Assembly: GCA_009602735.1 (NCBI GenBank)
Contig: WELA01012041.1
Coordinates: 84,057-148,056, forward strand
DNA: 64,000 nucleotides
Direction of reading: 5' to 3'
Origin: Mesotaenium endlicherianum
Taxonomy: Eukaryota > Streptophyta > Zygnematophyceae > Zygnematales > Mesotaeniaceae
Below, one piece after another: positions 1-10,600 of this stretch. Numbering within the stretch: the first letter of the stretch is position 1; every line of letters begins with the position of its first letter. The notes under the pieces are model-generated. The model was given only the letters and a program-made list of their open reading frames with translations, ran no database searches and was not told the DNA's origin. A program made the translations under genes and the position numbers.

Positions 1-2
1 CG

Positions 3-1442
3 GGCCAGAGATGTGTTCCTAATGACATAGACCTCCGGCTCTTGCTTCTACGAGAAGCACACGACAACCCTCTTGGAGGACACTTTGGAATCCTAAGGAC
101 CACGGGCGTTCTAGCCAGGACTTATTGTTGGCCAGGCATGTCTAAGCAAGTCAAGGAGTACTGCAGGAGCTGTGACACATGCCAAAGAATCAAGCCATCA
201 TCGCAAAAGGCGGGAGGACTCCTCCAACCACTACCAATCCCCGAAAGACAATGGACGGACATCTCAATGGACCTTATCGTGGACTTGCCCGTGACACCTC
301 GAGGCCATAATGCAATACTCACGGTGGTGGACAGACTTACCAAGATGGCTCATTTTATTCCCACGACGACTAAGGCTACAGCACCACAACTTGCAAGACT
401 CATCTTTGACAACATCTTCCGACTCCATGGACTACCATCAAGAATTGTGTCAGATAGAGATCCAAGATTCACAAGCCATTTCTGGAAAAATCTCTTCAAG
501 AACTTGGGTACATCGCTGGATATGTCTACTGCCTACCACCCACAATCAGATGGGCAAACCGAGCGTATGAATCGTACCCTAAAGACCTCTCTAAAAGCCT
601 ACGTGTCTACCCTCGAGCAAGATTGGGACATGTACTTGACCCCCCTCGAGTTTGTTTACAACAACACTACGCAGGCCTCTACCCAAGAGTCCCCATTCTT
701 CCTCAACTATGGCTTGCACCCGACCACGCCACTGAGCTTCACGGCTGGCCTTGATGAAGTACCTTCAGCCACCGCTTTTATGGAGACATTAGAAGCAGCC
801 CTTACAGCAGCGAAGAAAGCACCACAACACGCGCAAGATGCTCAAGCAAGAGTGGCGAACAGATCCAGAAGAGAAATTACGTACAGAGTGGGTGACAACG
901 TGTTACTATCATCCAAGAACATTTCCTTGTACAACAGGCCTGTCGGCAGCAAGTTCTCTCCCAAGTATTTGGGACCCTTCAAGATTATCCAGCAAGTCAA
1001 CCCCGTTGCTTTCAAGCTAGAACTTCCCCAGACTATGCACATCGACCCCGTATTCCACGCTTCCCTCTTCAAGCCATATGTGCAACCCGACAACAAGTTC
1101 CCAGGACGTGTGACAACCCCACCAGCCCCAACAATAGTGGATGATCATTTGGAGTACGAAGTGGAAGACATAGTGGCTATGAGAAATTTCAGGAGACAGC
1201 AGCAATACTTGATCAAGTGGAAAGGATATCCAGATTCGGAGAATAGTTGGGTGGCGGCGCACTACCTTGACAAAGTTCAGAGAAAGTTGAAGCGCTTCCA
1301 TGCCGCCAACCCCCATCTTGGACCAGCCCCAAGTCTCTCTACTAGAAGCCCGAAGACTTTAGGGAGGCAGCCTGCCACCATCAAGAAGCAGCAGAAGACC
1401 CCTTGGAGGCAGCCTGCAAGAACAAGAAAGAAGAAAAATTGA
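3..1442 (+). CDS. Integrase with C-terminal chromodomain (3' part of pol, 5' partial)
   Basis: The frame is open from base 3 to the stop at 1440-1442 (480 codons), so it is the continuation of a pol polyprotein. The HHCC zinc-binding N-terminus is visible (HDNPLGGH, then CRSCDTCQ). The DDE core follows: Asp in TDISMDLIVDLP, Asp in SDRDPRF, and Glu in DGQTERMNRT. The C-terminus carries a chromodomain (EYEVEDIVAMR, QQYLIKWKGYP, ENSWV). It inserts the cDNA copy into the genome. At the position where the 32562-39040 copy has an in-frame TAG (36332-36334), this copy has CAG (Gln), so this 3' part is undamaged. A lysine-rich tail follows the chromodomain. Confidence 0.95.
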   Translation, partial: GQRCVPNDIDLRLLLLREAHDNPLGGHFGILRTTGVLARTYCWPGMSKQVKEYCRSCDTCQRIKPSSQKAGGLLQPLPIPERQWTDISMDLIVDLPVTPRGHNAILTVVDRLTKMAHFIPTTTKATAPQLARLIFDNIFRLHGLPSRIVSDRDPRFTSHFWKNLFKNLGTSLDMSTAYHPQSDGQTERMNRTLKTSLKAYVSTLEQDWDMYLTPLEFVYNNTTQASTQESPFFLNYGLHPTTPLSFTAGLDEVPSATAFMETLEAALTAAKKAPQHAQDAQARVANRSRREITYRVGDNVLLSSKNISLYNRPVGSKFSPKYLGPFKIIQQVNPVAFKLELPQTMHIDPVFHASLFKPYVQPDNKFPGRVTTPPAPTIVDDHLEYEVEDIVAMRNFRRQQQYLIKWKGYPDSENSWVAAHYLDKVQRKLKRFHAANPHLGPAPSLSTRSPKTLGRQPATIKKQQKTPWRQPARTRKKKN

Positions 1443-2211
1443 CATTAGACACTCTTCTCTTCTCGCAGTTTCTGGACAGAACACTAAAACTGCTACTGGT
1501 GATAGGTCTCTGCATAACAAATTCTCAGAATTTACCTGGCTGTAGTCCATGAGTAGGCGGTCATTTAGAGTCCAAGTTTGCTCAATTTAGAGCACTGGTG
1601 AGAGAGATATGATGCTCTAAGTAGAAGGGGGTCAGGCTGCTAGCATTGTTAGGACAGAATATGCTTTCTAATATTGTGCCCTTTCCTGAACTTGGAATGC
1701 TCTGAAACTCAAGACTCTGGTAGAACATCTTACAGCGCCCAGTTTGAGACTTAGTTTGCAGAATTTGGAGAAGTATAGAAGGACCTATGATTTTCAGAAG
1801 TTTCTGCACAGATTTGGAGGAGTGCCTACTCTCTCAGCTCTCAACGACACTCCAGAAATTAGAATGCTGTCAAATTTGGTGACCTGGTAGAGTTCTCCGA
1901 CGCGGTCCGTCTGGCACTTGAATTTTCAGATTTGGAGTAGTTCTGTGGCCGCTATGAATTTTTGAATTCGTGGCAGATTCTGGGCCAACTTGTACAATTT
2001 TCTTTATCATTAAGGAGTAGGCTAGCCAATAAGGTCACACCACCTACGACCTTACCTAGTCTACCTTACATGTGTAGCACGTGACTTGGCGCCTTTGACT
2101 AGTCCTCTTCACATGTGTGGCATCTGACTTGAAACTGTTGACTAGTTTGCTCCACATGTGTAATACCTGACTTGCCGCGCCGAGACTTCGCTTTTTCTAT
2201 CGGGGGGGTGA

Positions 2212-2714
2212 TGTAGTGATTTGAGTTATTATATATTAGTTTGCATATACTTTAATGTTTTCAAGTATATTTGGAGTAGTATTGTGTGGAGTCAAGTGTG
2301 AATAGGTACTCTAGTAACTTGGTTCATGTCCTTTGAACCTTCCAAGGCATTTTCGAAGTTAGAGGAAAGACCTAGAAGAACTCCATGTGGCAAAAGTCAA
2401 ATGTGCCATTTTTAGGTCAAAAGGACATGTGTACATTATTCTAGAAAGAGGTGGCAAGTTTTGGGATGTGTTGGGTGCCAACACATCAACATACACTTTC
2501 CTAGAAATTACTTATGTAACAAGTATATAAACAAGAGCTAGAACATAGAAAGACATGCCAGAGTCACTCTTGTACTTGCCAAAATCCAGAAATATATTAA
2601 CTTTCAAGAAGCCATCTCTCTTTCAAGAAGCTACCACTTGTGTTCAAAGATCCTTGTCTTGAATAGATAAAGTAGTCTGTTTTACTAAGTACTTTATCTA
2701 TCTGTTTCACTACA
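2212..2714 (+). repeat. Family A 3' LTR (copy 1)
   Basis: A 503-bp LTR beginning TGTAGTGATTTGAG and ending GTTTCACTACA, with canonical TG...CA ends. It directly follows the polypurine tract. The same length and ends recur at 32562-33064, 38538-39040 and 46169-46671. An AAGTATATAAACAAGAG segment about 180 bp before the LTR end looks like a TATA box, which would put the promoter in this part of the LTR. Confidence 0.95.
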
Positions 2715-3307
2715 CTCCTTCTCTAAGCTTCTTCTCTAGCAAAGTACCTCCAGAACCTTCTTCCATGGCTCCTTCCATGTAGGTGACCTTGCCTAGGTGG
2801 ACAATCTAGCACACTCACACGCACACAATCACACGCTAGAATATTCTACTTCACAATCCACTAACTCCTCACGGAGTTTCTAGAAATTCCACGATCACTT
2901 TGGCACTCTAAGTAATCGTATGTAATTTCTGGAACCCTTATGATTCAATGTCCTACTTTGTGGACTCCACCGAAATTTTCGTCACTCGACTTGTTCTTGT
3001 CACTAATTGAATCTGTGACATTAGAAACTCACTTAAAACTCCCAAAACTCATAACTCTCTCAATACTTGCCCAAGTGACTTGAGACAAAGGCTAAAGTTC
3101 TTCTAAAATCACAGATTATGCATAAAGTGCTAGAAAAATACAAACTTTCATAACCTTACAATAGCCCTCAAGTGTTCGATAGGCATACATATGACCAGAA
3201 TATCCTGGCTCGTTGAGATAGTCCCTTTTGCCTTGCGTCGTTGAGCAGGGCGTGATGCCTCAAGGTGGAGTCAAAAATCAGCCATGGAGCCCTGGCTTCA
3301 TCTCCTT
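2715..3307. other. Intergenic, no gene seen
   Basis: A/T-rich flank between the copy 1 LTR and the methyltransferase relic. I see no open frame of note, no RNA gene and no recognisable repeat. Weak protein-like reading on the minus strand just below 3308 may be the eroded end of the relic. Confidence 0.5.
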
Positions 3308-3960
3308 TTACTCCAATCCCAGATGGACGCTTTCAATCACAAATACAAATGGAAATTGACGCTGGCGTTCCCGCAGCGGCTGGATGATTTTCACCATCTT
3401 TCCTCAATGTTGTGTTATGTGATCATTGAATCCTCTTCTCATTCTTGCTTGGGAAAATGGGTGGCAAGAAATTCCAGCAAATACCCAATCAATCCTGTAT
3501 GGATGCAGGCTTTCCAACCTGACGTTCATGATGCATCCGTTAGCCTTACAATCCACGTGTTGGAAGGCTGGCATCAAGTCCTTGAATGGTACATCTGTCG
3601 CTTGAAGTATAGGTGTCACTTCAGGCATCAGGCTCAATGCTGAAGTAACTGCACAAGGCACAAGTAGCAGCTCTTGCGGGCCGCGGTCCATGTTACTCAT
3701 CGTTTGCAGTTGCGCCGTTCTCTTCGGCTTTTAGACCAATGGTAGTGGCATGTTGATGCTGGAGTATGCCTCTTCCTCCCTCTTCATCAAGTTATCATAC
3801 AGTTCTGGATACCCGTTGGTAGCGCAGCAGTCTAGGATCTTATAACTCGGTTCACCATGACGGACCATTTTCACAAGATTTTCTCCGGGTCCCCTTCTAG
3901 GTTGAGCATTGGTAGCGTTCACAAGCCTCAATCCCCAATTTGCTTGAGGATTTTGGTCAC
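3308..3960 (-). pseudogene. C5 cytosine DNA methyltransferase relic (type 1)
   Basis: One minus-strand frame reads through about 215 codons with in-frame stops (a TAA near 3720 and a TGA just below 3404). After the second stop the protein-like sequence continues in the same frame to 3308. The segment FAGISCHPFSQARMRRGFND fits motif IV of C5 methyltransferases (usually PCQxFS). The catalytic Cys is kept, while Pro and Gln are changed to Ser and His. The reading frame then continues GKMVKIIQPL and FVFVIESVHLG, matching the helix and the ENV motif (here ESV). The TGA sits where Trp would fit (QH-stop-GK). Upstream motif I is not clear. Such enzymes methylate cytosine in DNA; this copy is dead. 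It is unlike the second methyltransferase relic at 29288-31003. A transposon-carried origin is possible but unproven. Confidence 0.7.
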
Positions 3961-4729
3961 CTGAACTACTTAACTGAAATTCTCATAAGTAGGACAGAAG
4001 TGCCTTACTTCCAAATAGGCTTTCGCCTAATTTGACAATTTAACCAAGTGAAATTTGTAGTTTGCAAAAATCATGTTTAAGCGGATTAACACATACACAG
4101 AGCACCAGTATTCAGAGAAAATCACCCATTAGGGCTTTTGCTTAACTTTCACAAAGTCACAGCTTACAAAACTATGAAACTATGGCTATGCTATCCTAGT
4201 TTGAGCTCTTCGCTCAACCCCGCGCCTTAGCAGTTCCCACTACTCGCTAGGCTCACTCAGTTCTTCAATGAGAGTGTTCCTGATTAATTCTGCTCTTGCT
4301 TCCAGCAATTTGACAATAGAGACTTCTGGGAACTTGGAAACGAACACAGCACTCATCATTTTATGTGCTCTCGCACGCTTGTGGTGTCTGGTCCAACTTT
4401 GTGCTAGAGATCCTAACAGATACTAATCTGCAAGCTCTTGCTACTTTCTAACAGAGAAACATCCCTTCTTGGGAGCTCCTTAAATCTAACTTTTCTATGT
4501 TACACAAAGAAAGAATCTTTGAGCGTCAGGTGGAGCGTGCTTCCTTGGCTCTCTGTAGCCTTGGGAACTCCTTTCTCCTTCGCGCCCTTCTCTTCTCTTT
4601 TTCTCTCTCTCTTCGGCTCCTTCTGCTGCCTTGGCAAATGTGAGTGGCAAGAATGAGGTGAGATCGTGCCTGGCTTGTGCCTTAACCAGGCACTACGTAT
4701 GCAGGCTTCTCTCACTCTCGAGTTCTAAG
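3961..4729. other. Intergenic, no gene seen
   Basis: No supportable gene. A pyrimidine-rich stretch (about 4560-4625, CTTCTCTTCTC type) gives charged minus-strand readings, but these are composition artefacts. Confidence 0.5.
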
Positions 4730-5226
4730 GTAGTGATGTGGGTTATAATATATTTGTTTGTTTTTATACTTTTAAGTATTTCTAAAGTGGTTTTGTGTGG
4801 ATTCAAGTGTGAATAAATACTCGAGTGACTTGGTTTACGTCCTTTAAACCTTCTAAGGCATTTTCAAAGTTAGAGGATGGACCTAGAATAACTCCATGTG
4901 GCAAAAGTCAAATATGCCATCTTTAGGTCAAAAGAACATTTGTATATTATTTTAGAAAGAGGTAACAAGTTTTGGGATGTGTTGGGTGCCAACACATCAA
5001 ACATGCACCTTCCTAGAAATTTCTTATGTAGCAAGTATATAAACAAGAGCTACAACATAGAATGACATTCTAGAATCACTCTGGTACTTGCCAAATTCCA
5101 AAAATATATTCACTTTCAAGGAGCCATCTCTCTTTCAAGAAGCTACCACTTGTGTTCGAAGATCCTTGTCTTGAATAGACAAAGTATCTTATTCTACTAA
5201 GCACTTTATCTATCCATTTCACGACA
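4730..5226 (+). repeat. Diverged solo family A LTR
   Basis: About 497 bp aligning end to end with the family A LTR, from GTAGTGATGTGGGTTA to TTTCACGACA. The first T of TGTAG is lost and the end reads CACGACA instead of CACTACA. No PBS or internal region follows and no polypurine tract precedes, so this is a solo LTR left by LTR-LTR recombination, or an isolated fragment. The flanks (TCTAAG and TCCAAT) show no preserved target duplication, which fits an old insertion. Confidence 0.85.
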
Positions 5227-6305
5227 TCCAATGCTGCGTCACACACCTCACACGACACTTACATGCAATCTTGAGTTTGTCTCTCGAGTAGCTTAACCTT
5301 TCGATAAGCATGCGAGCCTGGGCAACGTCACAACCCATGTCCCTTGGGTGGCTGCTTAAGTCGTGGCAACCTCGGCCCAAGTCCAGCGACAAAAATCGCC
5401 GTCCTGTTAGCGCTTCTGCCTCGGCAATTCTGCATGTCTGCAGCGTGGTAAGCTTCACAGCTGACTTGGCATCAACTCTCGGCTCCTTTAGCCTAGTCGG
5501 CTTCTCGGCTGATCTGTCAATTCTTGCAGGCTTAGCTTAGTAAGCTTTTCGGCTGACTGGGCTGTGAAACCCCACACCTCTGAGCGTCGGGTTTGACCCG
5601 CCTTCTGGTCAAGTTTGCACGTGACCTAAATTAATGCTGACCTGTCGGTGGTCAACTGATAGGACTGAAGTCAGTGTTGACTTTCGTACCTGGGCGGTAG
5701 TGTCTTGCGCTGCGAGTGAGGCACCCGTCAAACGCGAAAGTAACGGCACAAATCTATGTAGAAATGTATTTTTCCCTCCGAAGAACAACCTAGAGTGCAG
5801 ATGTATCGATAGCATAGGAGGGCAGGCATCATTCCAGTACTATCAGCGTCATACGCGCCACCCAAGTGCACAACAAATGATTCCAACAAAATCTGCTCCT
5901 TCGACAGGAGAAAAAATTTCTCTGGGCTTGTGCTGGTCCATGTGAAGTATTCTCCTTCCCGACTGTGAGCTGGGCACTTACGAGAGGACCTTCAGGGCCA
6001 GGTGAGTTTTTATAGTGAAACTGTTTTGGTTACGTCATTCTTGGGGCTGTCCGCAAGCGACTGGGATAGACTGGGTAACCCTGTGGGATTATAATTTATG
6101 TGGGATGCTCGTAAAGGACCTACTGTTTTCCGCTGCAATGTACCTGGCGAGTCGCGACCGTATGCACATCCCTTTGCATATCCACCGTCATCGTGATACA
6201 CGACGAAATGTGACGAAGAGGTTCTTACGCATTCGTCCAATAGATAATATATGGACCAATACACACACACACAAATATGGACCCTGGAATCTAGTGCTCT
6301 GGACC
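5227..6305. other. Intergenic, no gene seen
   Basis: Moderately GC-rich DNA with several short open frames on both strands, none showing recognisable domains, introns or repeats. Short TCGGCT-containing phrases recur between 5460 and 5560, but I could not define a repeat unit. Confidence 0.4.
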
Positions 6306-6753
6306 GGAGTTGATAGGCATGGGGTGCTCACTGCTAACTCCTTTCATCTGAAGGGGCCTTTTGGCGAAAAGAATCAAAGTATTTTTGGTTGGCAATTTTT
6401 TTCAATATTTCTTGCGTTTGTGCGAAAAAATTCAATATTGACGAATTGTGGTGACTTATTTCAAAAGGTCTAATGACATTGCACCTAGAATCAATTCCAT
6501 GTCCATTTCTATGATATATCCGACCACATAAGATGTAATAATTGTCAATATAGTACAAGTATTGGCGCTTTTGTCGAGGTTGTTGCGCCAAAACTCAATT
6601 GTCCGCATTCATATACCGCACTGCGTCGGAATTGAACACTGCGCTACGAATCAATGAGGCGACGATTTCGGCGGACCGATTTGCAAGTTTGGCGAAAACA
6701 ATCAATATTTTGGGGATCGTTGCGACAGTTAGCACCCCATGGATACAGGAGTT
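6306..6753. mobile_element. Candidate MITE with imperfect terminal inverted repeats
   Basis: A 436-bp AT-rich segment (6312-6747) has inverted ends: CATGGGGTGCT at 6318-6328 and its exact complement AGCACCCCATG at 6731-6741. The match extends weakly outward (GATAGG against TGTATC). It is bracketed by GGAGTT at 6306-6311 and 6748-6753. It has no coding capacity. Inside, a phrase like TTTGGCGAAAA-AATCAA occurs near both ends in direct orientation. A 6-bp duplication does not decide the superfamily. Confidence 0.4.
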
Positions 6754-7574
6754 AGACTTGGAAAGGCGCCGTTCCGCACTGTGAGTCAAAATCGAAACGG
6801 CAAAAGTCAGCTTCTGTCGAGTAGTACACGTCAAAAGTTTTCAGCAATTGCTGCCAACAAGTACACGTCAAAAGTTGCGGGGTATTAGATGGCCGTGTCG
6901 GTCCATACGAGGCAACACGAGGTCGCACAAGCAGTTTCGTAATATTGCTCTCTTGCTGTTAGTCGCCGTCAGATTAGAATACGGCCAGATGAAATCTCCT
7001 TGCCTGCTGGCTCAACTTTCTCATCAGATCCTCTGACACTCCACTCAGCCGTCGTCTTAACGGCTCTTTCGGAAGCTTTCGAAGTTGATGCAGGCGAAAC
7101 ATCGGTGGACAAGACGGAACGGAACTTGGCAAACAGGATGCTGACAATGAATTCAAAGGTCCACCAACCCCCAAATGCCGCACAGGAACGTTGCCTTTCG
7201 AAGAGCGTGGACATTTCATTGAAGCCAGGTAGGCTGGGCAAAAGCTAAACAACGCACTGGCGACCTCGCTGAACCAAGCGGAACTGTACAAAAGGGTTAG
7301 AATTTGCACAATTGGTACGGGAGGAGGAACAGGGCGCTTAGGTAAGGTTTCGGTGTCACAGGAGGGCTAATACCCGCTCATGTGAAGTATTGTTGTTGGT
7401 ACTTACAGGAAAACATTGCTAAGCATTCACTCGGGCATGATAGCATACTGGAGGAGACAACACTTCTGTCAGGCGGTCCAGCTGAGAGAAGAAGCTGTTT
7501 TTTACTCACAACCTGCTCGCATCAGCACATGCCCCGCTCTTAAGGCGTTAACCCGAGGCGCCCGGTAAGGTTTA
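6754..7574. other. Upstream region of the GH9 gene
   Basis: No gene supported. It presumably includes the GH9 promoter and 5' UTR, but I see no convincing TATA box at a fixed distance from 7620. Confidence 0.4.
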
Positions 7575-7619
7575 GTGCTTTGCCACCCTCAGAGTATACC
7601 TGAACGCCTGGTACAAAGG

Positions 7620-10600
7620 ATGATAACCGCGAGTGTGTCAAAGATGGGGCCAATGCTTGCACTCGCAGGGGTGTTGGCATTCCTACACTTGTGCCAGGCG
7701 GCGCCAGCTGAGGCTGCGACCTCCCTGGACTACCGTGATGCACTCAACAAGGCCATTCTCTTTTATGAAGGCCAGCGATCTGGCAAGCTGGACTCGAGCA
7801 CGCTGAGAGCCAGGTGGCGCAATGACTCTGGTCTTACTGACGGCCAGCAACAAGATCCTCAGGTAAGGTCGTTGCCATGCTGCCAATGTGCACTTGCCAA
7901 ATTTGACAGGGTGGGAAGGGCGGGCGGAAGTTCGTGCAGGTCGTGTTGCAGTTAGAGAGATTCAATGTACCCAGTGCACGCTGCCTCTTTGCACTGCTCT
8001 TAAAAGTCGTGCAAGCATTCAGGGTTCATTGATTGAGACTCCTTCCTACATGCTGTCATGCTAAGGTCAGCTCGTGCATACCAAAATAACCATCAGATAT
8101 CTCCAGGCAAAGTTTTGGCTAGACCTTGGGTAAGCTTGCAAACACAACAGAGAGCGTTTTCTAGGACCCATGACTTGGTGGTGCTGGGGGGGTTGTATTG
8201 TCTTCACGTATTTTAAGCTCATAAGCGCGCTGCGTGCAATGCACCTGCAGGGAGGAAAGCCACCAAGGGAAGCTTTCTGGGCTCTAGTCTATGACCGGCT
8301 GCTTCCTTGAGGTTATCGGGCTGGCTTGCGTTCTGACATCTTCCTTCTGCTTCTTCTCCTCATGGTCATTTGCAGGTCGATTTGACAGGGGGCTATTATG
8401 ATGCAGGAGACAACATCAAGTTTGGTTTTCCCATGGCTGTCACCATCACCAACTTGGCGTGGTCCACCATTGAGACCAAGCAGGAGCTCCAGAAGCAAGG
8501 CCAGCTAGCATATGCTCGCGACGCCATTAAGTGGGGCGCTGATTGGATCATTAAGGCCCACACGGCGCCATTCGAGCTCTGGGGCCAGGTAAGGATCACC
8601 GACGTGCTCCAGAAGCTGCCAGAATTCGCACACTCTCCCGCAATCATGCCGCAGGGAGAGGGGACGGAGGCGGGTGTCTGCTGTGATGTGTTTGACAATG
8701 AGGTTCTTTGTGGTGGCTTTGTCAATTTGAGAGCAGTGCTTCAGGTTCTTTTCAAGTCTATGTACATCAAATGAATCAGCCTAGTACATGATACAAACAC
8801 CTCCCCACACTTTCCTGCTGAAATAGGGAACTTGCAAGCAGAAGGCTGCACTGCCTTGACATGACTGTTGCCGCTTAGAGCTTTCTTTGACTCCTCCCCC
8901 GTTCCCCAGAGAAGTTCTCATATGAGTTTTTTTCTCCCAATGCAGGTGGGAGACCCAGGCAGTGACCATGGCTGTTGGATGCGGCCGGAGAGCATGGAGG
9001 GAAAAACGAAACGCACGGCATGGAGGATTACCCAAAGCAGTGGAGGCACTGAGCTGGCAGGTGAGAGCGCTGCAGCGCTCGCGGCCACAGCCATTGTGTT
9101 TGCCGACGATAGCGCGTATGCGCGTACGTGCCTGGACCACGCAAAGCAGGTGCATATGCGGTCCACCTTTACTTTATTTTCTTGGGGACAAGAGGGGACC
9201 AGCCAAGGTCGTCTTTGGGCAGACGAGGATGGTGGCCTTGAGTAGGTGATACTGGTTTGCTCTGGCCGTTTGCTCTTGTGCTGCTGAGCTTTGGTTCCTG
9301 GTGGTGGCTTCTGCAGTCTGCGTGCGCCTCTCATCTTCATTTCCTGACTTTGACGCTGATACATACCCGAGCAGGGGCAGTTGTTTTCATCTCAATGATT
9401 CTTTTCTGCGCCCTGCATGTACAATGACTTGCAAGCTGAACCCCTCCTTGTTGCTATACCACATCCACGGGCGTGCAGCTTTTTGTGTTCGCCAACACTG
9501 TGAGGAAGAACTACCACACCACTATCACAGCTGCGGCCGGTTTCTACACGTCCTTCAGCGGCTACATGGTGCATTTCTGTCTTTCCTTTGCCCCTGCCCC
9601 CTTCCCCACGTGCTCTCTCCAATTGACTAATCTTCTACGTCCTCGAGGAACTTTTGCTTTAAAAGTAGCTGCATGGTGCCTTTGTCCCTCCTTTTCCTAT
9701 GCCCCCCCCTCCTGTTCACTTTCTCCAGCTTTCAAACTCGAGGTCTCGGTTTTTTTCTTCTATAGCAAAGCTTCCTGGCTGGCAGTCTCGTGCAGATGTG
9801 TCCTCGTGAAAATCCACGTGCAATATGGTGGAACATGTGATCACAGTTTGACTTAGACATGATCGGTGAGGTCTGGGCTCGCTCCCGCCCCTTGCACATG
9901 ACGTGCTCCACTATGGTACCCCCTTTTATTTTCTCTCCCCCCATTTGTGTTGCAGGATGAGCTTGTTTGGGCAGCTGCATGGCTGTACCGTGCGACGCAC
10001 GACCCATACTACCTTGACTTTGGCGTCAGCAGTGACGCCGCCAAAATGGCGTCCGAGAAGTCCGTCACAGAAAACAGCTGGGACGACAAGTTTGCAGGCA
10101 GTCAGATTATGTGGGCCAGGGTAAGCTGCCACGCCTGCGCATGTGTTTATTATACTTCACACGTTGTTGTAGCTAGCCCGCGTTGTTGTAGCTAGCCCCC
10201 AACTCATCACCTAGTGGTGTGTCATAGACTCTCGACTCTGCTTGCCCTTATGCAGGGTCTCTGGTGTGAGCTGTAGCGGAGAAAAATGACATTATGAGTT
10301 GGTCAGAGCATGCGTCCAAATTGGCCTAACTTTTTTTTGCGCAACTATGTATGTGAGTTTGCATGGGAGTCCTTGATATCCAATTTTAGTGGCTGGGCAT
10401 GAATGGTTCCCTGCAGCGTGATAATATTTTTGTCACGTTCCGGTGTTGCAGGTTCTGCTGAAGAAAGACTATGACACAACAAACGCCACAATCACCACAT
10501 TCCTCCAAAAGTACAAGCTGCGCGCAGACGACTTCACCTGTGCCAATCTTCCCAACAACCCCAAGCACTCCGACGCCGTGAAGATCACCCCGGGTGAGTG

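Larger units (their letters stand above)
1..2714 (+). mobile_element. Family A Ty3/gypsy chromovirus, copy 1 (3' half)
   Basis: The window opens inside the pol gene of an LTR retrotransposon. It holds the integrase with a C-terminal chromodomain (3-1442), about 770 bp of noncoding 3' region, a polypurine tract (run of G at about 2201-2208, then TGA), and a complete 3' LTR (2212-2714). The 3' flank is CTCCT; the 5' flank is outside the window, so no target duplication can be checked. The integrase is very similar to those of the copies at 32562-39040 and 41476-46671, which places all three in one family. The terminal chromodomain is the hallmark of chromoviruses, which use it to direct integration to particular chromatin. 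Confidence 0.95.
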
